Positions 12,930 through 23,971 of a DNA stretch of 64,000 bases are shown one piece after another; position 1 is the stretch's first letter, and every line of letters begins with the position of its first letter. The stretch lies in the NCBI GenBank assembly GCA_037074765.1, contig JBAMDO010000030.1, positions 248,001-312,000 of the forward strand, given 5' to 3'. Position numbers and translations under genes: made by a program. The notes beneath the pieces are model-generated. The model was given only the letters and a program-made list of their open reading frames with translations, ran no database searches and was not told the origin of the DNA. The DNA is from Mansonella perstans (taxonomy: Eukaryota; Nematoda; Chromadorea; Rhabditida; Onchocercidae).

Positions 12930-14328
12930 GTTAAGGGAAGGACATTGTCGGATCATGCCCGCAACTGGTATAATCGTCATCACTGACATCACCACTGACA
13001 GAAAACCATCCTGCTTTAAAATGATCTGTTCCTTTGCTCATTTTCTTCTCCCGATACAACATATAAAATTCCTTGCGGAAGCAAACGCAAACTGGTAATC
13101 TGTTAGGACTCTTATATCCGCACTGGTTGCATCTCATGGAAGAATACATGCCTGCGGGTAAATTCTGGAACAGTCTCTGCCTCTCGCGCTTTCACCAAAA
13201 ACTCCAACCCATTCATCGACAACACGTACCTTTTAACCCATTCATCGACGTCACGCATCTTCCAACCCAGCAAGAAGACCGAAAAGAAGCGCTATAAAAA
13301 TTTAGTTTCCTTATTATCTGTTACGGAATTGAATGCCTCGACAAATTCAATGTGCAAGGAAAATTTTGTATAAGACAACAACTGTATCACAAAAGTTATA
13401 AATATAATTTTAAGGAAAACAAATATAAAATGTAAACATAAACAAATCATTACTTCGTTGTTTAAACCGACACTGTTTTCTGCTCAGATGTCTCCAGTGG
13501 TTAAGACTTGAAAAGTTCTGTATGCATTTTTTTAATCTCAAAGTCCCACTGAACGATCTCTTTCTATCTTTAACTTTATCAATTAGCATTGACTAGTAAT
13601 TCTAGCCAGATGGATAATTAGAGGAAATTTGCTGCAAAAAAATTAAGCAAAAGTGTGAATAAGCCTAAGTTTATTATAAACCGGTTTAGTTCAATTAATC
13701 ACTATATGCGAATTTATCGTACTTTTGCAGAGCGGCCAAATCTTCCGAACACCTTGACGTAAGCAGTTCCTCGCCTTTGTTTCATTGCAATGCATATCCA
13801 AAACCCGCAGTTGGTGATTCCAGACCAAAATTTTTTCGCAAACTTGTTTCTGTTTTCGTTATTGCCTCAAAGCTAAAAATGAAAAAAGTAGTTTATGAAA
13901 GCAAGATAAAAATGACTTTAAACTCGACTGGAAAAGTCTATCGTGCGATCCAATAGAACTGTGCACAGGATACAACCATAGAGTGTAGTGCAAGCCTCTT
14001 AAAGTTGTAATATCATGCTCAATATATAAATATATATGCTGGCATGTTGATGTCAAAACAATAATTTTTCGAAATCGACCATTTCTCAAGAACTTTTTCA
14101 TAAGGGGAAATATTCGAAGCAAGCGAGTACCTTGTTGTTTTACGTCGAGGCTTCTGAAGACATGGCCTCTGAATCTACGGTAAATACGCATTTCGGAGGT
14201 TGAACACTCGTCGAGCATCTCTATCCAAGTAATAATTACCACATAACTTGTGATGCACACCATCCGGAAGGGCAATTTCTTGCTGTCTGTGTATTCGGAA
14301 AACGATTCATTTCATAAAACTTGCTCTG
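12930..14328 (-). CDS. Unresolved coding-looking blocks, possibly a Cys-containing protein
   Basis: Several minus-strand blocks look like exons but could not be joined into one frame. The first, from 14328 after TTTAATTGCAG, reads NRFPNTQTARNCPSGWCASQ and ends at donor TG|GTAATT. The second, about 14218-14144, reads CSTSVQPPKCVFTVDSEA and ends at AC|GTAAAA. The third, near 13880-13790 after TTTTTAG, reads TETSLRKNFGLESPTAGFGY. The fourth, about 13265-13130, reads RDVDEWVKRYVLSMNGLEF. The fifth, 13149-12931, contains KAGWFSVSGDVSDDDYTSCG before a stop. I do not recognise the family. A 15-bp direct repeat (GTCGATGAATGGGTT on the minus strand) lies within the fourth block. Strand, borders and unity of the gene are all uncertain. 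Confidence 0.3.
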
Positions 14329-16766
14329 CAATTAAAAAGGAAGCTCCCGAAAACAGATTTCACGCATTAGTCAAAAATAGAGACAGTACAGTAATAAATT
14401 AATATATCCCCTACCGAATACATAGATAAACATATCACCCGTCTATTTCACTTTTGTAACACTGAAATGTAATTTTTTTACTCATATAATATAAATTTCT
14501 CCTCACCCTTTAACTGGCCCAGACTCGAGTATAATAACAGTTGAGAACTGATACAATTATATGAAGTTACGAATAGCGGCGTTATGTGACAAAGAAGAAG
14601 TCAACCGATCTAACCATCGGATGTTGGCAAGCCAAGTGGCAAGGTAATTCGATCCCGATTTACTGTATTTAGCTTATCACGTAGCCACACCGTGTTTGTG
14701 TGCGATTAATCACTGTTTTTGGTGCGACTACTAGCTATTTTCCACCTAAAATGGATTGTTTTTTCTACCATCCGCTGTCAGAAGTTGTTTCGACAAAGAG
14801 GCTGTCTTCGATCATTCCTATGCTAAGATCTCTGCTTGTTTAGAAACTATTTAGTCCAAGAGATTTAGTTATTCTACAATCAAATAGTTCATTTAATCCC
14901 AAGTAAGCATAATTCCAAGATTTCATTTAGTAAGTATGCAAATGCATTCCAGGAATCTAGCATAACGGTTATACCAGTTCCCAATCCAGCGCTATACTGA
15001 TTACCCAATTCATTTGGAAACCCAAAAGGATCCACAAATTAACGGCTAACATTCCCAGACCTCCCGGGAACTACCGCCCGTTTTTCAACGCGTAATCAAT
15101 GCAAAAGGAGTGAAATTTCGCTCAGTTTTAATGAAATACTTGGGTCTCAATCTCTTTTCTGTTATACACCTTTGCCAACTGTTCAACTTAGAGGTCCTCA
15201 AAGTATTGTGTCTATTCTCCATTGCATTATTTAAAGCTCCTTCAAATAGAATTATTTCTTTTGTCACTAAAAAAAAAAAAAATATAAACGTCGGAAAATG
15301 ACAATAAAGATAACAATAGCCAAATAAATCTAATATTTGAATGCCCAAACATGTGCATTGTGAGATTTTGTCGTTTGTTTTGTTCGTTACATTTCACAGA
15401 TTAGTTATTGTTGATAATAATTTCCTCATTTTATTATAATTAGTTAATAATATTTAATGAACAAGGGAACCCATTCATTCATCTACTTCATCTCAGGAGT
15501 GACCAGGGATCCCATTCATTCATCTACTTCATCTCAGGAGTGACCAGGGATCCCATTCATTCATCTACTTCATCTCAGGAGTGACCAGGGATCCCATTCA
15601 TTCATCTACTTCATCTCAGGAGTGACCAGGGATCCCATTCATTCATCTACTTCATCTCAGGAGTGACCAGGGATCCCATTCATTCATCTACTTCATTCAA
15701 TGACAATATCATTCATCTACTTCATCTCAGGAGTGACCAGGGATCCCATTCATTCATCTACTTCATCTCAGGAGTGACCAGGGATCCCATTCATTGTCAC
15801 CTCATTGTCTGAGTGTATTTCAGTATTTCCAACACATTTCTCATCTATCGGCTCATGCATTAGTGCTCACTATAACAGTCGCAAAGTGAACGATTCTCTT
15901 TCAATGCGCACCAAAATCGATATCATAAATGCTACTTTTCCCAGGTTTTTACGTAGTCTTTTGTACATTCAAGCTTTTTAATTATGTAGTAATTAATAAA
16001 CAAGGTGGGCAAGTAAGGCAAATCTATTTGAGTCTGAAATGCCTTATATTCTGTTTACTACGGAGAGTGATTATTTTGCCTTCTTCGGTGGTTTTTAAAG
16101 CTAGATCTTAAAGACTGTGATGAAGCAGGCGTCAAATTGTTGCCTCCAGTAATAGATTTATGTGCTGTCAATAATTAGTGGCCTTATCCATGTCTTTGTT
16201 CATATCGAATCCATTTCCATTCGCAAGATTCACTGTTAAAACTTATTGACGCGAAAATAGTATTCGTTCGGTTTTTTTCTTAAATTCATTTTTTTTCTAA
16301 ATCCATTATTTCATTTCTTTCTTGGCTGCATTCGACTTATTTTTAACTGAGTTTAGAGAATGTCTTCAAAGCTTCGTTACTTTCAAATACAGCTGTGGCT
16401 CTTGTTATTATGAGATGCTACAGCAAGGCATAGTTTTTATTATGATTCTTTTGGTCTTTTTTAGTTTTTTTTTACTTCTTGTTATTGTTATCGTATGATT
16501 TACTTAGTTCATGTTAGAAGTGTAGTTTTTGATCTCGCCGCGGGTTTTCCGGTAAATTGTTTTATTATTCTTGTTTTTCTGTTGTTTTTACTTTCTGGTG
16601 AATTGTTAACTCATTGTCTTTGCCTTTAGTTTTTTTTGCTTGAACCTTTAGTGCTATTCTCCTATATTCCAATATCAAATCTACATTCGTGTTTATTTCC
16701 AAGTTTTCACGATTTAATATTTAAACGAAAGAAGTTTCACTTACCTTAACTTACCCGTTTAGTTGA
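14329..16766. other. Intergenic and upstream region of the selenocysteine lyase gene
   Basis: No supported gene. It holds the 41-bp minisatellite at 15471-15795, and otherwise T-rich DNA leading to the lyase start at 16767. A short tRNA-like stretch near 14600-14670 was considered and rejected. Confidence 0.6.
15471..15795. repeat. 41-bp minisatellite, about 7.5 copies
   Basis: The unit begins CCATTCATTCATCTACTTCA, continues TCTCAGGAGTGACCAGGGAT, and repeats every 41 bases from 15471, 15512, 15553, 15594 and 15635. Copies are nearly identical. The sixth is interrupted near 15695-15712 by a short insertion (CAATGACAATATC), then two more copies follow. Each junction carries the palindrome GGGATCCC. 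The low divergence implies recent expansion or homogenisation. Confidence 0.95.
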
Positions 16767-19276
16767 ATGGCTTGGTATATTGAAGAACAGGGAAAGGTCT
16801 ACCTGGATTATAATGCAACTACACCAATCGACAAAGATGTTGAGCGGTCTATAGTGAATGCATTGCAAATATGGGGTAATCCAAGCAGTAACAATGAGCT
16901 CGGTTAATCTTTGGCTCAGTCAAATTGAAGTTTTATTTCTGTAATGAAGTTTCAAGTTTTATTTTTATCCAAGTTTTATTTCTGCTTCTCTAATTATCTT
17001 TTGATTTTTGAAAAATTATTAAGGAAAAAAAGCGATGAATGTGATTGAGGAAGCACGAGAAAACGTAGCCAGACTGCTGCATGTTTCTGTCAGAGAAATA
17101 TTTTTCACATCAGGTGGAACTGAGGTCACATTTTTGATTTTCTTATTTTTTCTCTATTATTTCCACTTATTGAGAACATTTATTTCTCTAGCATATTATT
17201 TGTTTAGACCAATAACTGGGTGATACATAACTGTATTGAACATCAGAAAATAGTTTGGGGACGACATTATAAAGCACATGTTATTGCCTCTGCCATTGAA
17301 CATCCTTCGATTTTGAAACCGTTGCGTGATCTGATAAAGAAACAAGAAATTGGTAAATTTCGAAAAATTATTAAGTTTTGGTGACAAAATTTGCTTTAGT
17401 TTTGGGAAATTGTTTGGTGATATTTCACAAGGAACTTAATCTGCATTTATTTGGGGATAGGCTTTCATATTTTGTAATCTTCCATGAAATATTTCACGGA
17501 GTACTTTTTATACATATCATAATGAGCATATTCATTTACCGATACAATTTTGTGATGATATTTGCTCATCAGAGCTGACTGAAATTGGCATTGACCCGAC
17601 AACCGGTCTTCTAAAATTAGATGATCTGGAAGACGCATTCTGCGATCGAACTTGTTTGGTGTCAGTGATGACGGCAAACAACGAAACAGGTGTTATACAA
17701 CCTGTCGCCACAGTTGCTGAAATTGCTAGGTTATTTTCAATTTCTTAAAGTGATAGTTCGAATGGCAGAATAAATCAGTGATATATCCCAAAATTTTTGC
17801 AGCGATTTCCACAATCTTTGCTGTGTTTTATAACAAAAATAGGCTTGTCACTAGTATATATACTCAGTGCGCGACTAGTTTATTATTTGCAAAAACATAT
17901 GATCCCGAATTTGATCCTTCAGGAAATGTGAGAAGAGATTTGAAAGCCGGATATTTGTGCATAGTGATGCGTCCCAAGCTATTGGTAAGATTGATGTCGA
18001 TATCAATGCTTTGAATGTCGATTTTGTGACCGTTACGGGGCATAAATTTTATGGTCCACGAATTGGAGCGCTGGTAATAAAAGCTGAAAACGAAGTGCCT
18101 CTAAGGGCAATGTTTCTTGGTGGCAATCAAGAACGAAGCAGACGAGCTGGGTAAATCATCTCAAAATTTTTAGCGCGGATTTTAGTAATTTTCGCTTTTT
18201 AATTAATTGTATTACTTGTCAAATTATCACTGGGAAACATCAAATAGATGTATTCAGATATTAGGGATCATTCAACAGAATGCAACAACTCAAATAATGA
18301 TTTAAACAATTTATTTTTTTTTTCTTTTTGAGGACAGAAAATACACCAATGATTGTCGGTCTGGGAAAGGCAGCAGAAGTGGCATTAATTGGTCTTCAAG
18401 AATATTCAGAACACATGCAGAAAATACGGGACCACTTCGAGAAACGGCTGAAAGTAAGTAGCTGAACGCATTTCGTATGCCCAAACAACCCAGTGGTCGA
18501 TATTTTTCGAATTTCTAATTGTCCTTTTTCTATTTCGTTTATCTTATATTGTCACTATACGATCTTTCGGATATTCTCATTATTTTTAGGATGTGTTCAA
18601 TGATGAGGTTGTGATTAATTTCGAAACATCGAAACGTCTCCCAAATACCAGTAGTGTGGCATTTGTAAAATATATAGGGAATGCTTCCGAACTACTCTCT
18701 AAGTGTAAATCATTTATTGCTAGCACTGGAGCTGCATGTCACTCAAAAGCCACTCAACAGTTAGTTAATTTTCTGTTGACCTTCATATAATATATCGATA
18801 TCAGACCTATTGAGATCAGACATGCAGGGCAAATATTACGGACAAGTCTACGTTTCAGAGATTTTCAATATTTTCAACACTTTGTTGCTTTTTGTGTCTT
18901 TGATAACTTGGACGATTTAATAGTGGCGCATATTCTTGGATCGTTGGATGTCATTTCGGTTTTTTGGATGAGAGAATTACTATATATTGCTTAAAGCCTA
19001 AAATCCCCATGTCCTGAATGATTTATCGTTAAATTTTACTGTACATTTCACATTCAGTACTCCGTCCATTTTTATTGCAGATGTTCTGAAGTACTGACCG
19101 CATGTGGTATTCGTAATGAGTTGGCACTTCGGACCGTACGATTTAGTTTCGGCAGAGATTCAACATTTGCTGAAGTGGACCGAGTGATAAATGAACTAAA
19201 AGCGGTCCTGTTTATGGGTAAATATGGCAGTTCGCTGTTGAATGCCATTAACAAAGGACCCGTCTCGGGTTTCTAA
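16767..19276 (+). CDS. SCLY: Selenocysteine lyase / NifS-type PLP enzyme
   Basis: Eight exons: 16767-16902, 17024-17124, 17208-17352, 17573-17729, 17923-18150, 18333-18453, 18590-18759 and 19081-19276. All phases match and the sum is 1254 bases, giving 417 residues (human enzyme about 445). The family's fold-type I PLP signature is seen as VYLDYNATTPI (12-22), WGNPSSN, FFTSGGTE (72-79), ASAIEHPSILK, MTANNETGVIQPVA, FVHSDASQAIGK (191-202), then TVTGHKFYGPRIGAL with the PLP-binding Lys at about 221, GGNQERSRRAGTENTPM, and STGAACHS with the catalytic Cys at about 346. GAACHS fits selenocysteine lyases rather than ordinary cysteine desulfurases. The enzyme would split L-selenocysteine to alanine and selenide, probably in the cytosol because no targeting peptide is visible. 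Desulfurase activity cannot be excluded from sequence. Confidence 0.9.
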
Positions 19277-21127
19277 TTCGATGTAACCTTATCGATTTTG
19301 CGAAACGTTTTTTGAGTAATTGATGCTGTAAAATTTTTAATTACTTCCTTGATGAGGTAGTTACATACTGCTTTTTTGTTGTTTCGTTAAACCAAAACTA
19401 ATTTTTGATACGTTTATTACTCATTTATAATTCATGCTGTTATTTTAAGCTATAAAAATTATCTCAAACCAACATTGTGTATATTATAAATAATTGGCGA
19501 AAAGTAGCTTAATTTTTTGTCGAAAGCTAGCTTAATTACTTTTGAAGTGATGTTATAAATCAAAGGAAAGTGGCGGCATGACACTCCAGACATATTCTAG
19601 TCAATCAAGATGTGATATTTTTCTTTGTTTGAATTCATTTCATCTTACAAAAAAATGTTTTGTTCATCTCGCTTATCAATATAGAAGTTGTCATACTATT
19701 CTTCTTCCCGAACAATCACTTTGCTACTTTTTTTAATCATTCCGTTCCATATTTTTTTATCTTTCTATTCTCTAAAAACATGTCGGCTTGGATTTTCAAG
19801 TTCTGATTTCTAACTTATCACCAACTAAATTCTTTCGGATTTGTATTCATACATTTTCTAATTTTGACAGTCTCAGGATTCCTGCATAAGAATGTGCCTT
19901 TTGTTTGCAACTTTGAATTTTATTAGGAAAAATAAACGGATAGAATAACCTTTCCGATCTGTTTTAGAATTCATATGGTTCATATTATTACTTCGTATTT
20001 TCAAGCTGTGTCATTATGTGTTACATTATTTAAAGATTTATTTGAGACTATGTCTGTACGCTTCTGATGATCATAGGTTCACGATTATTTAAATCTTATT
20101 ATCGTTATAAATTTTGTGGAAATAATCTCGCATATTTTTTTTTGTGCTCTCGTGAAATGTCAATGGAATGCTATGCTTTTATCGGGTTTAGAATTGATTT
20201 TTAAATTGAGAAGGAAGTAATGAAAGGTCTCCGTTTTCTTCATCAGGCAACTTTTATCGCATAGAAAAATAGGTGAGTTTGGTGAGTAGAATTGGCTTAA
20301 CCAACATAATGTTTCTAATAGTAAAAAATGCAATCATCGAAATAGAAATTGTGACCTTATTTATCTATTTCGATATAGAATTTACTTGATTGATTTAAAA
20401 AGCGGTCATTTTCTAAAATTCCAGTGAAATCAAGATCATGATCATTTCCAATATATTTTCTGACGATTTTATGATCGGTGCATAATATATTCCGAAACAG
20501 GTGGATTGGAATGAGCTATAATCAGCTGAGTAAAAGTAATAAAAATCATAATAAGTTAGGAAAAGTAACAAATTTCAGTTTGATTGGGCTCAATGTCCGG
20601 TGTTTTTGATATTATAACTATGACAGATGAAAGCATAGTCCTATAGCCTTTTTGGCCAAGGCTAGTGGCAGGTGTTTGCTCTGCAAATGGTAGCAGAACT
20701 TGTCTTTCTGTAAGCATTTTCACATTCATTTCAGGTCCTGAATGACGGATAAACCTCTGGCAACTATAATTACAGGGACTAAGAAATTTGTGACGAGCAG
20801 AACAAAATAATGCAAAAATCATACGGCGCATTTCGGGCGCAATATATGCAGATGAAAACGCGGGACCTGCTATAGAGCTGGTAGGAGCGTTACAAATATT
20901 GCGGGATGTTAACGGTTCGGCATCCGATACAGGTGAGTATGAATGACTGAAAAATGAAAAATGATTGAAACTGTTATAAACTTTGAAATAAACTTATTCA
21001 CGGGATATGAATTGTAGAAATGTTTAAAATTCAGTGTGTGCAACGCCTGCAATTCAATCTTTAACTCGTATTCACCCACATTTAAAGAACTTATATTCTT
21101 CTCAAAAGATCAAAAAGTAGAAATGGT
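19277..21127. other. Intergenic between convergent genes
   Basis: AT-rich spacer between the 3' ends of the selenocysteine lyase (+) and the BTB/BACK gene (-). Short open frames such as 20556-20831 (-) have no motif and no splice context. Nothing is supported beyond likely 3' UTRs. Confidence 0.6.
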
Positions 21128-23971
21128 TTACATGTTCGGCAGAGCCCGAATATCCTCAATTTCTTCTGCGGAACGTACACCACGTCCGATTGCGTATTGT
21201 GAATCAACGATATCTGGCAAGTTTTTGATATCACTTTGCTGAAAAATTTATCAGAGGTTTAGATGATGAATTGTTCGCAACTATTAATCAGTCAATGAAA
21301 TATCGAATAGCGATTATTTAAGTATTTAATCCTTTACTTCATCATCTGGCAGTTCGTATCGATTGATAATGGGCGATTTTGTCTGTTCTTTTTCAATAAT
21401 TGATGGAATTTCACGCAGTTCCTCATATTCCTCACGAGTAAGCGCCTTCTTGCCAACCACTTGATCTTCACGAACAAACGCCGGATGTGCATTGATATCC
21501 TGAAGTAGAATCCTATTTCAAGAGTTTCTTCTACAAATTATTAGGTAAATAAGGAAAAAAGAGGTCAAGTATTTGTCTCTTGTTAGTGTCTTCAATTTCT
21601 GGCTCACTGTTGAAATTCTACTGTTTAAATTTTCTCGGAAATAACCATTTCACAAACCTCAATTTCAGAAGTTGTATAGCAAGCATAAGGCTGTGTTACG
21701 TATTCTTGGGAACTGATTGTTCCTGAAAATGCGGCGTAATTGTATGAGTGATATCATTTTAGATAGACAAACAGAAATAACATCCTGTAAACCGGTGAAA
21801 TCTTTAAAAAGAAGCAGTTTTTCGAAATAATTTGAGAACTGACAAGCTGACGCTACTGTTCAAATTCTATTAAATAAAATAATATGCTTTTAGTGCCGGT
21901 TAACGATCCAAATTACTGGCATTTCAAAATTTTCCCCTAACAGAAGTATCAGAAAAAACATCATTTTATGACACTGTTAGTCTGAAGGTACGAATATCAG
22001 AAAGATCGCTATCTAAAAAGAATTTGGTGCAAGCAGATTATTTTCTAAGAGGAATATGATCATATTAAGATGGATGAAGGTGATGGATTTTGGGAGTTAG
22101 ATTAAGCTAGAATAAAACCTAATGAAGAAATTTAAATTTGACAACCTTAAGGAATTGTGTATATCAATCAGGCGGTAATGAGGTCACGATATAGAACATC
22201 AAATAAAGAAGAAAGGATGAAATTTCTGCTTGTTTGAAACATCTATTAGAGAAAAGAACCTGATGTGGTCATAAAATCTGTCAAAATTTTCGTTCTGGAT
22301 GAATCATTTCTGGAGACTTCAGATGGGTTTTTTTCTGAAAACATTCTCTCTAGGTTTCTTTTTAGTAACTAATTTATTTTGACGTTAGTTCCTTTCAGCA
22401 TTAATTTAACTCAAAGAGACTAGCAGTGAAGACTGTCGCATACTACAACTTGCTTTGAACTCAGTTTGCTTTTAAAACGCGTAAAGTTGCTCTCCAACCA
22501 GTGCCTTGTTCATTACTTGTCTTGACATACCGTAATAGTTCGCGGAGAACGGGCATTTTATATCACGAAGATCAGCAAGACTTTGTTCACCAAATCCATA
22601 GCGGTTTATAGTTTGCAAATCACCTGGATAGAACTTTTCCTCACAGTAAATTTCAGAAATTACTAATTAATAGAAGTTTCAAATTAAAGAATTGGACAAG
22701 CGAAGAAGGGAATGGTGGAAGCATACTTTCTTGCGAAATTTCTCGGTTACGCCAATTATTCTTCACATTTCGAAAACTTCCAAAACCTGTAACTCATTAA
22801 TCGTTATAATTCGAACTTCGGATAAAAAAAAGGAAGTTTCGGTCGCTAGTTGGATTTCATAGATCCGTTGAATAGTCGGTTTTGATGTAGGAAAATCATA
22901 AGTCAATAAAGATCTGAACCATTTAATTTGTCCTTTGCTTGTCTGATCTGTTCCGTTAGATTATAAATAGCTCGACCGCCACCCATGTAATGATTTAAAT
23001 TTGGTGTGAAGTATCCTGAAATATATGTTAAATCTTTAGTAGACTGGTGTTTTTCCAAAAGTTTGTGTTCATCAAATTAATTTCCGCGTACTTTTGTTGT
23101 GGAATTGCTTCGGTATGTTTGCAATATTTGTGGCGCTTTCAACACTGTACAAATCTCTGTTGATAGTTTCTGCGGACGGTGATGATGAATTTCTTCCTGA
23201 ACACGAGTGAATCATTGTTCCATTTTTTATAATGTTGCTGTCTTAATCAGACAGATTCTTTTTTTATTTCAATGTTGAAAATAATGGTCTAGTGATCGAG
23301 TCAACAAGAGAACCTGCTCTACCAAAAGTTTGTGAATGATTAACAGTTCGCGAACGATTTGAAAGTGGCGTTGAAAGCTGATTAAATTTGGCGATGCTCC
23401 CGTGATTAAAAACACGCGGGCTGGTTGTTTCGTTCGATTTCTTGCTAGCTGCAAGATATGTTATTGTCTAGTTCGGTGTAAACTGGTGCAAACTTTCTCG
23501 TCTGTGATTCATTATAATTTGCAGTTTAGGAGAAGGAAACCACGATGTTTAATTGATGATTTGTTAACTTACATTCATTCGAGAATAAATTTCGTGTCTC
23601 TCGAATTTCGGCAAGGCTGTCGTCGCTAAAGGCATTTCGTCCAATTGTCCGTTCTTCTGCGCTTACTGCTGTCATTGTATCTGGATTATCAATAAATATC
23701 AGAATGGAAATTCTACAGCTTGCTAACAGAACTTCGAACTCTCGAAGCACTGTTTTCTCTATGACAAGCATTCATTTATTAATATCAAGTTGCTTTCTCT
23801 TGATAATCTATGACATAATAGATCCTTTACCACTGTTTCTCGACAGAAGCTGATTTGATGCGTAAATGGCATCTCCAAGGTTTTGTGACCCAAAAAAATG
23901 ACGTCTGATTGCTTTGTCACTGTTTTCGTCGGATGTTCCAGCAGCCGCTAATCGGATGTCTAAAGAAACAT
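21128..23971 (-). repeat. Degenerate ~30-residue protein repeat, about ten copies, roughly one per exon
   Basis: The C-terminal exons of the BTB/BACK gene repeat one pattern: (I/N)-x-R-x-x-(F/Y), 3-6 residues, then (S/E)-(L/I/A)-x-(D/E)-(I/L)-R-x-(I/L), often ending in P or F. Cores from N to C: NLGDAIYA, SLAEIRET, SIAKFNQL, SATNIANI, AIYNLTEQ, SLADLRDI, EIEDINAH, EYEELREI, SDIKNLPD and EIEDIRAL. Lead-ins include AIRRHFFG, TIGRNAFS, TINRDLYS, TINRYGFG, INRYELPD and AIGRGVRS. Six successive exons (141, 108, 135, 105, 96 and 93 bases) all begin and end in phase 1. I do not recognise this as a named domain family. Confidence 0.65.

Noticed and set aside
14590..14680. tRNA-like stretch (CCGATCTAACCATCGG hairpin, GCCAAGTGGCAAGG, TTCGATCCCGA)
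   Set aside because: The box-like words are present, but I could not fold a full cloverleaf with a 7-bp acceptor stem and sensible anticodon arm.
15471..15795. CRISPR-like spacing of repeats
   Set aside because: The units abut with no unique spacers, and the genome is eukaryotic. It is a minisatellite.
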